DNA of 53,709 nt from CAZMGD01 sp964565705. GTDB taxonomy: Bacteria > Actinomycetota > Acidimicrobiia > Acidimicrobiales > Ilumatobacteraceae. This document shows positions 24,101-32,050 of the stretch, piece by piece. Location of the stretch: NCBI GenBank assembly GCA_964565705.1, contig CAZMGD010000015.1:1-53709 (forward strand), given 5' to 3'. Position numbers and translations under genes: made by a program. The notes under the pieces are model-generated. The model was not told where the DNA came from. It saw nothing but the letters and a program-made list of their open reading frames with translations, and did not search any database. The first letter of the stretch is position 1. Every line of letters begins with the position of its first letter.

Positions 24101-26110
24101 AGCCATGTTGATCGTGGCCAGGTCCAGTGGGAGCCCGAGCAGGTTGTTGCGCAGCGTGTCGGTCACGAACTCGTCGATGCCGTTGCCGACCTGGCCGGCG
24201 AGGCCCCGGATCAGGCCCGACGCCGCCTCGTCCGGCGTCATCGCGCCGTTCATCGTGAAGGCGGCCGGGTTGAGGAAGCCGTCGAGCAGCGACATCTCGA
24301 TGTAGTCGTCCGCGGCGTCGTAGCGAGGCAACGTCTCGGTCAGCATCGAATGGCCGAAGCGGTACACCACGTGCGCGAACTCGGCGGTGATCGCCGCGTT
24401 CAGCTCGCTGTGGTAGGCGCTCTCGTTGAGCGGCTGAACGTCCATCGACGGCACGACCGCGCGCAGGAACTCCTCGACGGCGAGGTGCTGGTACTGCATC
24501 TCGTTGAAGAAGCGGGCAGCCTGGAACATCCGCTCGGGACGATCCCAGTAGTCGCCCGCCTCGCCCGCGAAGTGGGCGGCCAGCCCGAACCGGGTGTCGG
24601 CCGCGATCACGGCGTCGAGCTGCTCGATGAGGCGGTTGTGCTCGGAGTGGAAGATGTGGTGGGCGGCAGTCAGCGCGACGTTCTCGTTGCCGCGGCCGTC
24701 ACCGGTGACGTAGTGGATGTCGAGCAGGGCGCCGTTGTGCGGCTGCACCCCCGGGGATGCGCCGTGGGCGATGTCGTCGAGGAAGGCCTGGCCGGCGCTG
24801 TACGCGGGGGTCGCGTCGACGGGCGCGGCGAGGTCGCCCTCGACGAGCTCGTTCGTGGCCTCGATCACGAGCTGCGGGAAACCGTTCGCGCCGGGGATGA
24901 ACCGGCCGTAGGGATCGGCGGCGACGAGTGGCACGGCGTGCACGTCGTGGTCGTCGAGCTCGATGCCGAGCACGTCACGAGCCTGGTTCTTGATGTCGGC
25001 CCAGGTTGCCAGCCCGCCAGCGGTCGGGTTGTCGAGCAGGTGCCCGGTCGGCACCGGACGGCCGTCGATCAGCTCGTACTCGCGGAGGAACACCTGGTGC
25101 GCCGAGTGCGAGGTGTAGGTCTGGTTCTGGTCGATGAACGGCGTCGTCCGGTTGAGGTGGTCACGTTCACCATGGTTCGTCGCCCGGGTCAGCGTCAGGA
25201 ACCTGGCGTTGGGGTCGATGCCCGGGTGGTCGTACAGCGGGTCGTCCGGCGCGAGCGGGACGACCACGGTGCCCGCGCCACCCTTCTCGACGAGGTCGAG
25301 ACCGTGGTCGAAGAACTGCCCGAAGATCGTCATCCACGAGCTGAACGGCGCCGACAGACCCTCATCGGTGGCGACGTTCTGGAGGAAGATCCTGTGGTCC
25401 GGGTACAGGACCGGGATCTCCTCGGCGGTCGGGAACGGCTCGACGAGGTGGATCACCGCGCCGGTCGGATCGATCAGATGGGCGTCGAGGCCTTCCTCGA
25501 CGAACTCGACCAACTTGGCGACCGCGGCCGGGTTGCTCGTCGTCTCGTCGACGATGAGGTTGCTGACCGTGCGCGGCTGACCGTCGTAGACGAACCCTGT
25601 CGTCTGCGCGTACGAGGTCGGCGTGCCGGCAGGGCCCCCTGGTGCGCCCCCGGGCGGGATCGGATCGGCGTCGCGGAACTCGGGCTCCAAGAGGCGGGGG
25701 AAGATCTGGCGGCTGGCGCCGAACTCGATCTGGCCCTCGAGGAGGTTGTTCCACCTGCCGTCGACGGTGCGCAGACCGTGCGGCAGCAGGGCGCTGCCGA
25801 CGCACGGGTCGCCGTTGGGTTCGAACCAGGTCTGCACGTGCAACCCGTCGTCGAAGCGGGCGTGCTGGCTGCACAGCGGCGACGCGTTCGCATCGCCGGC
25901 GGCGATCTTGCGGGCGTGGGCCTCGGCGATGTCGATCTGGCGGACCACGAAGTCGAGATCCGCCGGGGTGATCACGAAGTCCTGACCGGCCGGCGCGCCC
26001 GGCTCTGCCGCCGAGCCGCTCGACCCACCCGACGCGACGATGCCCACCGTCGACAAGATCCCCGTGCACAGCACCGCCGCGACCACACGTCGCGTCCCGT
26101 TCGCCCTCAT
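20099..26110 (-). CDS. Giant secreted haem peroxidase with RTX, Ig-like and YPCG repeats
   Basis: A 2003-residue exported protein with a signal peptide (MRANGTRRVV.., to about residue 34). Residues ~60-840 are an animal-type haem peroxidase: distal Gln265/Asp268/His269 (FGQFFDHGLD), a calcium loop FIDQNQTYTS (325-334), catalytic Arg473 and haem-linking Glu476 (GRGNEN), EHNRL, proximal His587 (YRFGHSM), and Asn668 (INMARARDVG). RTX nonapeptides (GGxGxD) lie at ~885-1050, with more near 1175-1195. Ig-like segments follow at ~1330-1640, then ten Pro, then three ~113-residue repeats. ATG 26110 has GGGAGG upstream. It resembles bacterial peroxicins and probably makes oxidants or crosslinks at the cell surface. 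It is divergent from a two-component system. Confidence 0.9.
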   Translation of the reverse strand: MRANGTRRVVAAVLCTGILSTVGIVASGGSSGSAAEPGAPAGQDFVITPADLDFVVRQIDIAEAHARKIAAGDANASPLCSQHARFDDGLHVQTWFEPNGDPCVGSALLPHGLRTVDGRWNNLLEGQIEFGASRQIFPRLLEPEFRDADPIPPGGAPGGPAGTPTSYAQTTGFVYDGQPRTVSNLIVDETTSNPAAVAKLVEFVEEGLDAHLIDPTGAVIHLVEPFPTAEEIPVLYPDHRIFLQNVATDEGLSAPFSSWMTIFGQFFDHGLDLVEKGGAGTVVVPLAPDDPLYDHPGIDPNARFLTLTRATNHGERDHLNRTTPFIDQNQTYTSHSAHQVFLREYELIDGRPVPTGHLLDNPTAGGLATWADIKNQARDVLGIELDDHDVHAVPLVAADPYGRFIPGANGFPQLVIEATNELVEGDLAAPVDATPAYSAGQAFLDDIAHGASPGVQPHNGALLDIHYVTGDGRGNENVALTAAHHIFHSEHNRLIEQLDAVIAADTRFGLAAHFAGEAGDYWDRPERMFQAARFFNEMQYQHLAVEEFLRAVVPSMDVQPLNESAYHSELNAAITAEFAHVVYRFGHSMLTETLPRYDAADDYIEMSLLDGFLNPAAFTMNGAMTPDEAASGLIRGLAGQVGNGIDEFVTDTLRNNLLGLPLDLATINMARARDVGIPPLNVARARFYAATLDPTLQPYAHWEAFRLELKHRDSIVNFIAAYGTGDAALEGASTTAAKRARAMELVNDQAYMTMPAAQSGLNDVDFWMGGLAERTMVFGGMLGSTFNHVFETQAELLQNADRFYYLTRTQGQNLLSQLEGNSFTELIQRNTTATAMPLDVFTFPSDTFLLDELALQDPSTWPAGLTLQTDGTIRYDGEEHVIMYGTGGDDRMHGGIGDDTIWGLAGDDRIEGDDGADSLLGGDGDDIITDIFGDDTIIGGAGNDAIRSGPGEDLVLSGSGNDFVMLTRDDLNNTFTGVGNDIILGGTGSDRIWAGDGDDWLEGGTGHDLLQGDNAIMFQNDPNGGHDVLIGGPGNNDADSDGGDDVIVAGHGVDRNEGMLGFDWVTYKGHHLPVVADMRFTGLMPPDVAALRDRFDLVEGLSGWNGHDVLRGLMGQDDIVEGGEGHLLTEEHLDRVAGLEPLLRPPGHINYACRFMSGGACALPTADSDGTSNLIFGGGGSDIIEGRAGDDFIDGDVWLDVQLEWVGPNGQREMFDSALQFGDRVISGEISPEDLHIRRSVKAPDTPQDDVIDTAVYTNAGEQYELEHLGDGYWQVFHFGADELEESDGRDILRNIEYLQFPDRCVILPVLADDELGVFTTVDMDDCGAFGAIVFDTESPVEDQPITATVTLTDALDPVDFIFEWQFGEAGEEWEPSPNPSTEAALQLVNGQFVITSTFIPRDAEPANHLRLIVSYVEDGVRRSITSPGTLNPVENVNDVPTGPDIEPNAPHVGDVLTALNLVDNDGIESIVEDQIVTYRWQQSDGAGGWVDIATTAQPFYRVTLAQLGRQIRVIAEYTDDHDMFETPTSAPTAVVEGPAPNNLPGGSVTLSSNQPQVSEELVATNAITDADGIPAGTPANPTFSYQWQRFDGATWSPIPGPSGTVIVPTADLAGQRLRVRVSYTDTRGFAEVVFSDATDPVLAPATPPPPPPPPPPEGFAPLVPARSLDTRSDTALVPAGSTTAVQVAGTGGVPADAEAVVLSVTVTSPAEAGWLTVYPCGEPMPLASSVNHAAGQTIANMVVIQPGVGGEVCLYNSAATELLVDVTGYMPAGSPFDPITPVRIIDTRADAAPVAAGSVTSVALGAPAGSTAASLNLTVVGPSAAGYVTVFPCGEPQPDASNVNFEAGQTIPNAVITKIGAAGDVCVYTSAAIEFIVDLNGSFSGADFTTLNPVRLLDTRAGGASPVIAGSVQVVQIGGAAGVPAGATATAVNVTVTQAQGDGYVTLYPCGVPRPVASNLNYVTGQTIAAAAITGLGASGQLCVYTSESTHLIVDVNGAFTP

Positions 26111-26172
26111 CCCGGTACCTCCCTGGTCGCCCCCGCCCACCCGTCGATGCGACGGACTGCGCGTGACCACGG

Positions 26173-26206
26173 AGAGTAAGGAACGACGTCTGAACGAACC
26201 CTGAAC
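26173..26206. promoter_or_regulatory. Three 11-base direct repeats (PHO-box-like) and -10 of the peroxidase gene
   Basis: On the minus strand GTTCA, GTTCA and GTTCC start exactly 11 bases apart (complements at 26202-26206, 26191-26195 and 26180-26184). The last repeat runs into TACTCT (26178-26173), a candidate -10 for the peroxidase gene. Direct repeats with an 11-base period are the binding pattern of OmpR/PhoB-type regulators, and GTTCA matches the core of Streptomyces PHO boxes. The adjacent OmpR-type regulator is the obvious candidate to bind here. Confidence 0.55.
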
Positions 26207-26280
26207 GCTCGACCGCGTTACGTGACGCTACGTTGACACTGCGTGGGGTCGCATCCGAGACTGGGTCTGAGGGGCGAGCG

Positions 26281-26958
26281 ATGAAGGTGTTGTTGGTCGA
26301 GGACGACGTGGCGCTCGCCGCCTCGGTCAAGCGAGGTCTGAGCTACGAGGGGTTCACCGTCGACGTGGCACCCAATGGCGACGACGGGTGGTGGATGGCC
26401 ACCGAGGCGTCGTATGACCTGATCATGCTCGACATCATGGTTCCGGGGCGCAACGGGTTCGTGCTGTGCCGCGACCTGCGGGCCGCTGGCAACTGGACAC
26501 CGGTGCTGGTGCTGACCGCGAAGAGCGGGGAGCACGATCAGATCGAGGCGCTGGAGCTCGGCGCTGACGACTACTTGACGAAGCCGTTCTCGTTCCCGGT
26601 GCTCGTGGCCCGAATCCGCTCGGCGGTACGGCGCGCCGAGCGCCGCCGCGCCGCCCCAACGGCAGCCGGATCGCTCCGCATCGAGTCCGCCAGGCGTCAG
26701 GCGTGGTCCGACGAGCGAGAGGTCGAGCTGACGGCACGCGAGTTCGACGTCCTCGAGTTCCTGGTCCGCCGGGCGGGCCAGGTCGCGTCGAAGGACGACA
26801 TCTTGCGCGGGGTGTGGGCCTACGACTTCGACGGCGACCCGAACATCGTCGAGGTGTACGTCGGCCGGCTGCGGCGCAAGTTGCGTGCGGCGTCCGGCGA
26901 CGACATGATCCGCACGGTGCGCGGTGCCGGCTATCGCATCGAGGCCGATGACGGTTGA
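26281..26958 (+). CDS. OmpR-family response regulator
   Basis: A 225-residue regulator. The receiver domain (1-120) has acidic Glu7/Asp8/Asp9, phospho-acceptor Asp51 (LIMLDIMVPG) and the Lys in YLTKPFS. The C-terminal winged helix (~130-222) ends IRTVRGAGYRIE. It resembles the MprA/CutR-like branch. ATG 26281 follows GAGGGGCGAG; an upstream in-frame start lacks a ribosome-binding site. A possible promoter is TTGACA (26233-26238) with GAGACT 18 bases on. It overlaps the sensor kinase by 11 bases and is divergent from the peroxidase, which it probably controls. Confidence 0.92.
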   Translation: MKVLLVEDDVALAASVKRGLSYEGFTVDVAPNGDDGWWMATEASYDLIMLDIMVPGRNGFVLCRDLRAAGNWTPVLVLTAKSGEHDQIEALELGADDYLTKPFSFPVLVARIRSAVRRAERRRAAPTAAGSLRIESARRQAWSDEREVELTAREFDVLEFLVRRAGQVASKDDILRGVWAYDFDGDPNIVEVYVGRLRRKLRAASGDDMIRTVRGAGYRIEADDG

Positions 26959-28318
26959 CGCCCGACCGCGGCGGTGGTGGGCGTCGATACGCGTCCGGAT
27001 CACCGCGCTGGCCACGCTCGTCGTGGCGGTCGTGCTGACCATCGTCTCGGTGCTGCTCATCTACTTCCAGCTCCACAGCGCGCTCGGTCACCTCGACGAG
27101 CTCCTGTCGGACGAGGCGGAGGCAATCGGTCAGGCGATCGCCGACGGCACCAGCCTCCCGATGCTGTTCGACGATGACCGTGTGCTCGTCGTCACCGACG
27201 CCGACGGCAGTGTCGTGATGACAGCCGGGAACGCCGAGTCCCTCATCGGTCGATCGATCGAGACCGCGGACGACAAGGGCACCGACATCCGCTTCGCCGG
27301 CGAAGTGCACCGCGTGGTGTCCGAGCCGTACACGACGGCGGGCGGAGGGACGGGACGGGTGGTGCTGGCCGAACCGCGCGACGAGCTCGATGGCAGCGTC
27401 GAGCGGCTCATTCGATCCTTGCTCGTCACCGTGCCCGGTGCTGTCATCGCACTCGGCGTGCTCGTCTGGTTCGTGGTCGGGCGAACCCTGCGACCCGTGG
27501 AGCGGATCCGTGCCGAGGTGGCCTCGATCGGCATCCACCAGCTCGACCACCGTGTCGCCGATCCCGGCACCGGTGACGAGATCGCCCGGCTCGTCGGCAC
27601 GATGAACTCGATGCTCGACCGCCTCGAACATGCAGTCCGCCGCCAGCAGCGCTTCGTCGGGGACGCGTCCCACGAGCTGCGCACACCACTGGCTCGGATG
27701 CGCGCTCGCCTCGAGGTGGACGAGCAGCGGCCCGAGCTGGCGGACGCCGCGGCCACTCGTCGCGACCAGCTGATCGAGATCGACGGCATGCAAGGGATGG
27801 TCGATGACCTCCTGCTGCTCGCCGCGAGCGACGCCGATCCGGGATCGCCCAAGGCCGAGCTGGTCGATCTCGACGACGTCGTGATGGGTGAGATCGCAGC
27901 CGAACGGCCGATGATCACCGTCGACGCGAACCGCGTGTCGGGCGCACAGGTGGTCGGCTCGCGCGACCAGCTGCGCCGGATCGTCCGCAACGTCCTCGTC
28001 AACGCCACTGCCCATGCCAGATCGAAGATCGCTGTCGAGCTGCGTGAGCAGGCTGGTGAAGCGGTGCTGACCATCGAGGACGACGGACCCGGCATCCCAC
28101 CCGAACGGCGGGCGGAGGTGTTGGAACGCTTCACCCGGCTCGACGAGTCGCGCACGGGCTCCGGGCACGCCGGGCTCGGACTCGCCATCGTGTCCGACCT
28201 CGTCACCCGACACGGTGGCACCGTCGAGATCCACAGCAGCGTGCTCGGCGGCGCGCTCGTGTCCGTCCGGCTTCCGCTCGCGCCTGACCTGGCGCGAGAC
28301 GATCCGGCCAGGGCCTAA
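26948..28318 (+). CDS. Sensor histidine kinase
   Basis: A 456-residue membrane kinase. TM1 is at ~19-41 and TM2 at ~158-178, enclosing a ~115-residue extracellular sensor. HAMP follows, then the phospho-acceptor His242 (DASHELRTPL), N box (RNVLVNATAHA), G1 DDGPGIP and G2 GHAGLGLAIV. The catalytic core is complete. It starts inside the regulator gene (MTVDARPRR), so the two are coupled. It should phosphorylate Asp51 of the regulator. The signal it reads is unknown; an envelope stress or phosphate signal fits the neighbours. Confidence 0.92.
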   Translation: MTVDARPRRWWASIRVRITALATLVVAVVLTIVSVLLIYFQLHSALGHLDELLSDEAEAIGQAIADGTSLPMLFDDDRVLVVTDADGSVVMTAGNAESLIGRSIETADDKGTDIRFAGEVHRVVSEPYTTAGGGTGRVVLAEPRDELDGSVERLIRSLLVTVPGAVIALGVLVWFVVGRTLRPVERIRAEVASIGIHQLDHRVADPGTGDEIARLVGTMNSMLDRLEHAVRRQQRFVGDASHELRTPLARMRARLEVDEQRPELADAAATRRDQLIEIDGMQGMVDDLLLLAASDADPGSPKAELVDLDDVVMGEIAAERPMITVDANRVSGAQVVGSRDQLRRIVRNVLVNATAHARSKIAVELREQAGEAVLTIEDDGPGIPPERRAEVLERFTRLDESRTGSGHAGLGLAIVSDLVTRHGGTVEIHSSVLGGALVSVRLPLAPDLARDDPARA

Positions 28319-28360
28319 GGTCCGGTGACCGCTGGGAACCGCTGACAGGGGGGTGCTGCC

Positions 28361-29464
28361 ATGTACGACCACCGATCTCTCGACCGACGCACCACACACC
28401 GAGCGCGACGGCGCAATCGCTGGGGCGCGATCGCCGTCGCGGCGGCGAGCGTCATCGCGATCGCGCTCACCGGACCGTCGCCGGTCGAGGCACACCGCCC
28501 GACCCCGCCGCCGACCACCGTCGCGGGCATGCGCATCCTCATCACCAACGACGACGGGGTACAACCCGGGGCCGACAGCGTCGGGCTCTTCGAGCTGCGT
28601 GCAACCCTCTGCGCGGCGGGTGCCGATGTCGTCGTCGTCGGACCGTGGCGCAACATGAGCGGCGCGTCGGCGTCGATCACCTACGGATCCTCGTCGAGCC
28701 GGTTCACGTTGACGCGCCCGGCCATCGACGCTGCCTACGCCGGCGACTGTGCCGGCCGTCCGTCGGCGGGTGCGGTCTGGGGCGCTTGCGTGACCGCGGT
28801 CGGCGCGCCGCAGACGTGCACCGATGCGACCCCGTCGCTGACCCCTGCCGACGCCGCGACGCTCGGGGCCACGGCCGCCGTGCAGCAGCTGTCCGGCTGG
28901 GCGCACGGGCCCGACCTCGTGATCAGCGGCATCAACCGCGGCGGCAACGACGGCCTGAACGTGAACATCTCCGGCACGCTGGGTGCAGCGACCATCGCCT
29001 CCAGCCTCGGCTACCCGAGCATCGCGTTGAGCGCCAGCTCGAGCGGTGACGCGACCGCCAACGCTCGCGCCGCGGCGACGTGGGGGGTCGACTTCGTCGC
29101 CAAGCTGCGGCGGGCCTCCCTCCTGCCGGTCGGCTACGTGCTCGCCGTCAACTCACCCCGCGTCGATCGGGGTCCGGTCACCACCGCCGAGTGGACGACC
29201 GTCGCCCAGGTGTCGCCGTTCGCGACCGTGTTCGTCCGTGACGGCGAGACGTCGTTCCAGTCGACGTTCGGGGCGTGCGAGCCAGGACCGTCGTGCGGCA
29301 CGCCGGGTGCCGGCACCGACTCGGCCGCCTACTCGGCCGGCCGGATCGCGATCACGCCGATCGCGGTGGATCGGACCGTCGGCCTGCGCCCGACGCTCAA
29401 CTCGCTCATCGATGCACTGAAGGTCCGCGTGCTCGTGCAGGTGGGGCTGTTCAACCCCGCCTGA
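28361..29464 (+). CDS. Secreted SurE-like nucleotidase/phosphatase
   Basis: A 367-residue protein with an N-terminal signal (basic MYDHRSLDRR.., hydrophobic ~22-38, Ala-rich cut site near 45), then a SurE fold. Metal-binding motifs are RILITNDDGV, the Ser of NMSGASASIT and the Asn of VISGINRGGN. Classical SurE is a ~250-residue cytoplasmic 5'/3'-nucleotidase, so export and inserts with extra cysteines (CAGRPS.., GACVTAV, CEPGPSCG) are unusual. It probably releases phosphate from extracellular nucleotides. AGGGGGG precedes the ATG. It lies 42 bases after the kinase and may be in the same operon. Confidence 0.82.
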   Translation: MYDHRSLDRRTTHRARRRNRWGAIAVAAASVIAIALTGPSPVEAHRPTPPPTTVAGMRILITNDDGVQPGADSVGLFELRATLCAAGADVVVVGPWRNMSGASASITYGSSSSRFTLTRPAIDAAYAGDCAGRPSAGAVWGACVTAVGAPQTCTDATPSLTPADAATLGATAAVQQLSGWAHGPDLVISGINRGGNDGLNVNISGTLGAATIASSLGYPSIALSASSSGDATANARAAATWGVDFVAKLRRASLLPVGYVLAVNSPRVDRGPVTTAEWTTVAQVSPFATVFVRDGETSFQSTFGACEPGPSCGTPGAGTDSAAYSAGRIAITPIAVDRTVGLRPTLNSLIDALKVRVLVQVGLFNPA

Positions 29465-29470
29465 ACGCGG

Positions 29471-30676
29471 TCAGCGGCCCAGCTCGGTGAAGAGATCGTC
29501 GAGCTGGGCGCAGATGTAGCCCATGTGATCGGCGTCGAGGCCGTGGTACACGGGCAGCGACAGGGCCCGGTCCATCAACCGGTCGCAGGCCGGCAGGCCG
29601 GTCGACGGCTCTCGACGCTCGATGCCGGCGAAGCCCGGCTGGCGCAGGATGTTGCCGGTCCACACCATGCGCGTCGACACGCCGCGGCCCTCGAGGAACG
29701 CCTGCACGTCGTTGCGCGACATCGGCGCGTCGTCGGGGATCGTGAAGCAGAACCGCATCCACGTGGTGACCGAATCGGGTTGGGTGACGCCTTGCGCGAC
29801 GCCGTCACCTTCACGGTGGGCGAAGTAGTCGTGGAGGCGTTGCCAGTTGGCGCGCCGCTGCCCGTTGAAGTCGTCGAGCTTGTCGAGCTGGACCAGACCG
29901 TAGGCGGCACCGATCTCCGAGGGCTCGAAGTTGTAGCCCAGCGAGTCGAACACGAAGATCAGGTCGTAGGGCGTGCCGTCGGCGAGCTCACCGAATCGCT
30001 CGTCGCCGCCTCGCTCGGACCCGAACAGGAACGGCTCGCTACGCCTCCCCCACCGGCGCAGCGTCACGCACTCGTCGAGCAGCGAGTCGTCGTTGACACC
30101 GACCATGCCCCCGTTGCCGGCAGCGGTGATCGCGTGCGTCCGGGCGAAGCTGGTCACCGAGATGTCGGACCGGTCTCCGGTGCGCGTGCCTCCGAGCCAT
30201 GAGTCGAGCACGTCGCACGAGTCCTCGACCACCGCCAGGCCGTGGCGGTCGGCGACCTCGCGGATCGCGTCCCAGTCGGGGATGTTGCCGCACAGGTTCG
30301 GCACGAGGATCGCCTTCGTCTTCGGACCGACCATCTCGTCGATCCGGTTGGCGTCGATCTGGTACGTCGTCTCGTCGACGTCGACGAACACGGGCACGAT
30401 CCCCGACTGCACCATCGGCGCGATGTCGGTGGAGAACGTGAGCGGCGATGTGACGATCTCGTCACCCGGTTGCAGATGCAACAGATCGATCGCCAGACGC
30501 AGTGCCGACGAGCCCGAGTTCACCATCACCCCGTGGCGCTTGGCGAGGAGCTCGGCGGTGCGCCGCTCCATCTCGGACACCGCTGGCCCGATGTCGAGCG
30601 TGCCGGTGCGCAGCACCTCGACGACGGCGTCGATCTCTCGTTGGTCGTGGACGGCTCCGGCCGGGGGTAGCTCCAT
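29471..30676 (-). CDS. DegT/RfbH-like PLP enzyme with His at the Schiff-base position
   Basis: A 401-residue fold-type I PLP protein of the DegT/DnrJ/EryC1 sugar-modifying family: NSGSSALRLA phosphate pocket, Asp152 (VVEDSCD) for the pyridine nitrogen, and SFARTHAITAAGNGG where aminotransferases have Lys (SF..GK). Here it is His181, as in the PMP-dependent dehydratases ColD and CDP-hexulose 3-dehydratase (RfbH/E1). The [2Fe-2S] cysteines of E1 are missing (RRWGRRSEPF), so the ColD-like route or a different reaction is likelier. It is probably a nucleotide-sugar deoxygenase. It has no other sugar genes beside it; GdhA, whose product glutamate could donate the amino group, is 33 bases upstream. 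Confidence 0.78.
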   Translation of the reverse strand: MELPPAGAVHDQREIDAVVEVLRTGTLDIGPAVSEMERRTAELLAKRHGVMVNSGSSALRLAIDLLHLQPGDEIVTSPLTFSTDIAPMVQSGIVPVFVDVDETTYQIDANRIDEMVGPKTKAILVPNLCGNIPDWDAIREVADRHGLAVVEDSCDVLDSWLGGTRTGDRSDISVTSFARTHAITAAGNGGMVGVNDDSLLDECVTLRRWGRRSEPFLFGSERGGDERFGELADGTPYDLIFVFDSLGYNFEPSEIGAAYGLVQLDKLDDFNGQRRANWQRLHDYFAHREGDGVAQGVTQPDSVTTWMRFCFTIPDDAPMSRNDVQAFLEGRGVSTRMVWTGNILRQPGFAGIERREPSTGLPACDRLMDRALSLPVYHGLDADHMGYICAQLDDLFTELGR

Positions 30677-30709
30677 CAGCTGAGCTTGGCGCCCCCGGCC
30701 CCCCGCCGT

Positions 30710-32050
30710 CTATGTGAGGCCGAGCGCCGCCATCGCTCGTGCCACGCGCTGGAAGCCGGCGATGTTCGCTCCCTTGACCAGATCACCGGGGCTGCCGAAC
30801 TCGTCGGCGGTCTCCTGGCAGAGCTGGTGGATGTTGCGCATGATCTCGGCGAGCCGCTGCTCGGTGTGCTCGAACGTCCACGAGTCGCGTGATGCGTTCT
30901 GCTGCATCTCCAGCGCTGACGTGGCGACGCCCCCGGCGTTGGCCGCCTTGCCCGGTCCGAACGCGATGCCGGCCTGCGTGAACGCGCGGATCGCGTCGGG
31001 CGTCGCCGGCATGTTCGCGCCTTCGGCGACCGCGATGCAGCCGTTGCGGATCAGCTCGGTGGCATCACGGCCGGACAGTTCGTTCTGCGTGGCCGAGGGC
31101 AGCGCGACGTCGCACGGCACCTGCCAGACGTTGCCGTGCGGCACGAAGCGGGCGGCCGGGCGCCGGGCGGCGTAGTCCGACACGCGACCGCGCTCGATCT
31201 CCTTCACCTCGCGAAGCGTCGGGAGGTCGATGCCAGTCGGCTCGTGCACGTATCCGCCGGAGTCCGAGCAGGCGACGACCGTGGCACCCAACTGCTGCAG
31301 CTTGTCGATCGCGTAGATGGCGACGTTGCCGGATCCCGATACCACCGCGGTGAGGCCCTCGACGTCGACCTTGCGGTGCTGCAACATCTCGCGCAGGAAG
31401 AACACGGCCCCGTACCCGGTGGCCTCCGTGCGGACGAGCGCGCCGCCCCACTCCAGGCCCTTGCCGGTGATCACACCGGACTCGTAGCGGTTCGTGATCC
31501 GCTTGTACTGCCCGAACAGGTAGCCGATCTCGCGGGTGCCGACCCCGATGTCGCCCGCCGGCACGTCCGTGTACTCGCCGAGGTGGCGGTACAGCTCGGT
31601 CATGAAGCTCTGGCAGAAGCGCATGGTCTCCGCGTCCGACCGGCCCTTCGGATCGAAGTCGCTTCCTCCCTTGCCCCCGCCGATCGGCAACCCGGTCAGC
31701 GCGTTCTTGAAGATCTGCTCGAAACCGAGGAACTTGATCGTGCCGAGACCCACGGACGGGTGAAAGCGCAGCCCGCCCTTGTAGGGGCCGAGCGCGCTGC
31801 TGAACTCGACCCGCATCCCGCGGTTGATGTGCACCTTGCCACGGTCGTCCTGCCACACGACACGGAAGATGATCTGACGCTCGGGTTCGCAGAGGCGCTG
31901 CACCACACGCTGCTCGGCGTACTCCGGGTGCTTGGCGATCACCGGCCCCAGGCTCTCGAGCACCTCGCGCAGCGCCTGGTGGAACTCGATCTCGCCCGGG
32001 TTGCGCCGCAGCACGTCGTCGTAGACGTCCTCCAGCTTCTCGTCGATCAT
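30710..32050 (-). CDS. gdhA: NADP-specific glutamate dehydrogenase
   Basis: A 446-residue hexameric-type enzyme. Recognisable blocks: KGGLRFHPSV (substrate Lys), LPIGGGKGGSDFDPKG (catalytic Lys), GDIGVGTREIGYL, TGKG, the Rossmann turn SGSGNVAIYA and the C-terminal PGKAANAGGVATSALEM. Length and motifs match the bacterial NADP-dependent (assimilatory) type. It makes glutamate from 2-oxoglutarate and ammonium. The ATG overlaps the DksA-like stop (ATGA), so the two are coupled. A longer frame upstream shadows that gene and was rejected. Confidence 0.95.
   Translation of the reverse strand: MIDEKLEDVYDDVLRRNPGEIEFHQALREVLESLGPVIAKHPEYAEQRVVQRLCEPERQIIFRVVWQDDRGKVHINRGMRVEFSSALGPYKGGLRFHPSVGLGTIKFLGFEQIFKNALTGLPIGGGKGGSDFDPKGRSDAETMRFCQSFMTELYRHLGEYTDVPAGDIGVGTREIGYLFGQYKRITNRYESGVITGKGLEWGGALVRTEATGYGAVFFLREMLQHRKVDVEGLTAVVSGSGNVAIYAIDKLQQLGATVVACSDSGGYVHEPTGIDLPTLREVKEIERGRVSDYAARRPAARFVPHGNVWQVPCDVALPSATQNELSGRDATELIRNGCIAVAEGANMPATPDAIRAFTQAGIAFGPGKAANAGGVATSALEMQQNASRDSWTFEHTEQRLAEIMRNIHQLCQETADEFGSPGDLVKGANIAGFQRVARAMAALGLT

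Noticed and set aside
20099..26110. Myeloperoxidase-like sulfonium link
   Set aside because: The Met that forms this link in myeloperoxidase follows the haem-linking Glu; here it is Asn477. Only the two ester-type links are possible.
19592..26179. A 2195-codon open frame on the plus strand opposite the peroxidase
   Set aside because: It is an Arg/His/Asp-rich translation with no recognisable domain, running antisense to a gene whose peroxidase and RTX motifs are clear. High GC makes long shadow frames common.
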